Source of the DNA: Sedimentisphaerales bacterium
Lineage (GTDB): Bacteria > Planctomycetota > Phycisphaerae > Sedimentisphaerales > SG8-4
Direction: 5' to 3'
DNA length: 6,860 nucleotides
NCBI GenBank assembly: GCA_016932895.1
Contig: JAFGCA010000737.1
Location: forward strand, 1-6,860
The translations under genes were made by a program, and so were the position numbers. Numbering within the stretch: the first letter of the stretch is position 1; every line of letters begins with the position of its first letter. Below, piece by piece: positions 4,692 through 6,860 of this stretch. The notes beneath the pieces are model-generated. The model worked only from the letters and a program-made list of their open reading frames with translations. It did not search any database and had not been told where the DNA came from.

Positions 4692-6098
4692 CTATGGTGT
4701 CAGCGGTTCGTTGAGGTCTACGGGGTATCGCTCCCACGGGACCGCGCCGGACTTGACGAGGTGGTCGCGCAGGGCTCCGAAAAGCCCGTCGTACATCGGG
4801 TGCGTCTTGTCGAGAGGGCTCTGTTCCTGGGGATCGGCAGTGAGATTGTAGAGGTGCAGCGGCTCGAAGGGATTGTTCTGCAGCAGCTTGAAGTCGCCGT
4901 ATCGGGCGGCATAGTAAGCTCGTCCCCCATAGTTACCCCCTTCGCGACGGACCCAGAACAGGAACCGGTCCTCGTCAGGCTGATTCTCACCCAGCAGGGT
5001 CGGCAGGAAGCTCGCTCCGTCGATTTCGTGTTCGATGGCAGCGTCTGCCGCGGCGCAGACCGTGGGGAAGATGTCCATGGTCAGCGCGACGCGCTGGCTG
5101 CGCGAGCCCGGCTCGATCCTGCCGGGCCAGACGGCGCACATCGGCTCGCGGATACCGCCTTCGTACATGTCGCCCTTGCCGGCGCGGAGCGGACCGTTGC
5201 GGGCGCCGAGGCCGAGATGACCTCCGTTATCGGAGGTGAAGATCACCAGCGTGTTGTCGCTCAGTCCGGTCTCTCTGAGCGCGTCCATGACCTTGCCGAT
5301 CCCGGCGTCGAGATGTTCGATGAGGGCGACCAGCCTGGCTCGCTTGTCGCTGATGTCTTGCTCGCGTTGCTTGACGCGTTCGAGCCATTCGTCCGGCGGC
5401 TGGATCGGATCGTGCGGAGCGTTGTAGGCCAGGTACAGAAAGAACGGCTGCTTCGTTTCCGATCGCTGCCGAAGGTAGTCGATGGCCCAATCCGTGAATA
5501 GGTCGGTAGCGCGGCCCTTGAGGTCGATCTCGGTATCGTTGAACCGCATGTAGTTGATGTCATGGCGACGGTGGTTGTAGTAGTCGTCCATCATGTCGCC
5601 GAGGAAGCCGTGGAAGTGGTCAAACCCTCGTTCGTTGGGTTTGTTGGGCGAGCTCAGGCCCAGGTGCCACTTGCCGACGAGGGCCGTGTGATAACCCGCG
5701 CGCTTGAGCATCTGCGGCAACAGGATTGCGTGGGGCGACAGGAATCCCCAATTGTCCTTGATATGCGTGCGGATCACGCCCGGGACGCCCACCAAGTCGG
5801 GGTAGCGCCCGCTCAGCAGCGCCGCCCGCGTCGGCGAGCAGACCGGACAATTCGCATAGAACCGGTCGAAGCGCATGCCGCCGGCCATGAGCTTGTCGAC
5901 ATGGGGTGATTTCAAGTCCGTCGCGCCGTAGCTCGACAGATCGCCGTAGCCCAGGTCGTCGACGAGAATAACGATGATGTTCGGCCTGCTCTGCAAGCCC
6001 TGTGCTTCTGCCCTGCGCTGCACCGGCAGGGTCATCCCCAAGGCCCCGAGCCCCATCGCCTTGAGGAAGTCGCGTCGCGTTCTATATTGCACGGCCAT
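4692..6098 (-). CDS. Tat-exported type I sulfatase (formylglycine-dependent)
   Basis: This 468-residue hydrolase removes sulfate esters from a substrate, probably a sulfated glycan, outside the cytoplasm. The N-terminus has a twin-arginine signal (TRRDFLKAM, 7-15) followed by a hydrophobic stretch, with likely cleavage after AEA (30-32). Core motifs: NIIVILVDDLGYGD (40-53; metal ligands Asp47, Asp48), the sulfatase signature CSPTRAALLSGR (87-98; Cys87 becomes formylglycine), GKWHLG (142-147; Lys143, His145), PHD (228-230; His229), and TSDNGG (288-293; Asp290, Asn291). GPLRAGKGDMYEGGIREP (302-319) is also typical. All key residues are present and length is usual, so it should be active if a maturase (FGE or anSME) exists elsewhere. 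Closest broad type is arylsulfatase A/GALNS-like; the substrate cannot be read from the sequence. ATG 6098 follows a purine-rich GGAAGGGGG almost directly. It lies 29 bp behind the acylase-family gene, suggesting co-transcription. Confidence 0.95.
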   Translation of the reverse strand: MAVQYRTRRDFLKAMGLGALGMTLPVQRRAEAQGLQSRPNIIVILVDDLGYGDLSSYGATDLKSPHVDKLMAGGMRFDRFYANCPVCSPTRAALLSGRYPDLVGVPGVIRTHIKDNWGFLSPHAILLPQMLKRAGYHTALVGKWHLGLSSPNKPNERGFDHFHGFLGDMMDDYYNHRRHDINYMRFNDTEIDLKGRATDLFTDWAIDYLRQRSETKQPFFLYLAYNAPHDPIQPPDEWLERVKQREQDISDKRARLVALIEHLDAGIGKVMDALRETGLSDNTLVIFTSDNGGHLGLGARNGPLRAGKGDMYEGGIREPMCAVWPGRIEPGSRSQRVALTMDIFPTVCAAADAAIEHEIDGASFLPTLLGENQPDEDRFLFWVRREGGNYGGRAYYAARYGDFKLLQNNPFEPLHLYNLTADPQEQSPLDKTHPMYDGLFGALRDHLVKSGAVPWERYPVDLNEPLTP

Positions 6099-6127
6099 AC
6101 CCCCTTCCAGCGCTCGCTACCACTATG

Positions 6128-6860
6128 TCACAGCCTCTCCCGTGAGACCGTGATTGCATCCACCTGCCTGCGGGACAGCGGCGCCGGACGCAGCTTGCCT
6201 TGGCTCCACAGGTCGTAACCGCTCAGACGCGAGGGACTGTCGGGGTGCTCAGACAGGCCGATGGGAAGCAGAGCCGTCGCGCTGTCGGCGTTGCCCATCG
6301 TGGCGAACTGCGTGTAGGACTGGGCCCGCTGCGAGAGGATCGTCCCGCCGTCGAGGCACTGTAATGCCGGAAACGTAATGTCGCTTGCCTCGTCCAACGA
6401 GCCGAAGCCATCCAGCGTGGACATATAGGGCAGTGGCGTCTTGAGCAGTTGCTGCTGCGCCCGCTCGTGCCACTGACTCGGGTCATCGCCATAGTTGGCC
6501 TTGCCATAGCGCCAGGCGGCCCGGAGGATCAGATTCACATAGTCTGCCTCTTCGTCGGTCAGGCTCGCGTTCGGGTCGGCGGCGATGCGTGCGTCGAGGG
6601 TCTGGAGCATGTTGCACAGGCCGCTGACACCGCCTCCGTAGACCGTCGCGGCCGCGAAGTTCTGGCGGAACGCCATCGGCATGAGGTTGAGAATCTCGGT
6701 GCCCTTGATGGCCATTTCGGACCTGCAACCGGCCGCACGCCAGTCTTCGAGGTAGTCCAGCGCCGCCAGCGTCTCGTCTTCCAGTGGGTACTTCTGCACG
6801 TCCCGCAGGTGGTAGCCGAGCTTGACGAGGTCGCGCTTGACAGGAGCGACGGTGTCGTAG
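6128..6860 (-). CDS. Penicillin-acylase-family protein (Ntn hydrolase, S45), C-terminal part
   Basis: The reading frame is open to the right edge, so only the last 243 residues are visible; the GTG at 6797-6799 is an internal codon, not a start. The C-terminus resembles penicillin and N-acyl-homoserine-lactone acylases: a segment QSYTQFATMGN (180-190 of the visible part) in the place of the family's conserved strand, LLPIGLSEHPDSPS (197-210) like the usual L-P-x-G-x-S-x-x-P-x-S-P, and YDLWSQGKLRPAPLSRRQV (215-233) like the final L-W-x-x-G-x-x-x-P motif. An upstream helical part (LDYLEDW, 34-40) also fits. The family cleaves amide bonds after self-processing into two chains with an N-terminal Ser; that Ser, the signal peptide and the alpha chain lie outside the window, so activity cannot be judged. 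Usual glycine positions are altered (GLSEHP rather than G-x-S-G-x-P). Family call is from memory. Confidence 0.62.
   Translation of the reverse strand, partial: YDTVAPVKRDLVKLGYHLRDVQKYPLEDETLAALDYLEDWRAAGCRSEMAIKGTEILNLMPMAFRQNFAAATVYGGGVSGLCNMLQTLDARIAADPNASLTDEEADYVNLILRAAWRYGKANYGDDPSQWHERAQQQLLKTPLPYMSTLDGFGSLDEASDITFPALQCLDGGTILSQRAQSYTQFATMGNADSATALLPIGLSEHPDSPSRLSGYDLWSQGKLRPAPLSRRQVDAITVSRERL

Noticed and set aside
4659..5501. 280-residue open frame on the plus strand opposite the sulfatase
   Set aside because: The minus-strand sulfatase has every family motif in this interval; the plus-strand translation shows none and has the composition of a shadow frame.

Overview
The window reads as chromosomal DNA from a GC-rich planctomycete, most likely of the Phycisphaerae/Sedimentisphaerales type. 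This rests on gene content: a Tat-exported sulfatase, a large secreted protein built of carboxypeptidase-regulatory-like modules, the start of a secreted FAD-dependent oxidoreductase of the polysaccharide-degradation kind, and a very short FlgM-like protein. The taxonomy is inference; no rRNA or marker gene is present. I see no mobile element, CRISPR array, tRNA or rRNA.

All six genes lie on the minus strand, so transcription runs from high to low coordinates. From right to left: the C-terminal part of a penicillin-acylase-family Ntn hydrolase (6128-6860, cut by the window edge); 29 bp later a formylglycine-type sulfatase (4692-6098), probably co-transcribed with it; then, behind its own promoter with a perfect TATAAT box, a 1007-residue secreted modular protein (1591-4614). 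A gene-poor stretch follows (829-1590), holding a 61-residue FlgM-like gene (1076-1261). Next is rpiB (367-828), with a good sigma-70-type promoter and a leader of competing hairpins. At the left edge is the 5' end of a secreted FAD-dependent oxidoreductase (1-265), also with its own promoter.

Functionally this is a mixture. The sulfatase, the FAD-oxidoreductase and perhaps the modular protein fit the envelope or periplasmic breakdown of sulfated or complex glycans. RpiB is a cytoplasmic pentose-phosphate isomerase, or an isomerase of related sugar phosphates, and may feed sugars into central metabolism. The FlgM-like protein is a candidate regulator of a flagellar-type sigma factor, but no flagellar gene is nearby.

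I did not find a clearly new system. The points most worth a second look are the three-fold repeat of a module pair in the large secreted protein, the mutually exclusive hairpins ahead of rpiB, the Glu-type active site of RpiB, the isolated mini-FlgM, and a 10-bp tandem duplication at the signal-peptide end of the FAD-oxidoreductase gene. Long open frames on the plus strand opposite the two large genes look like GC-driven shadows.
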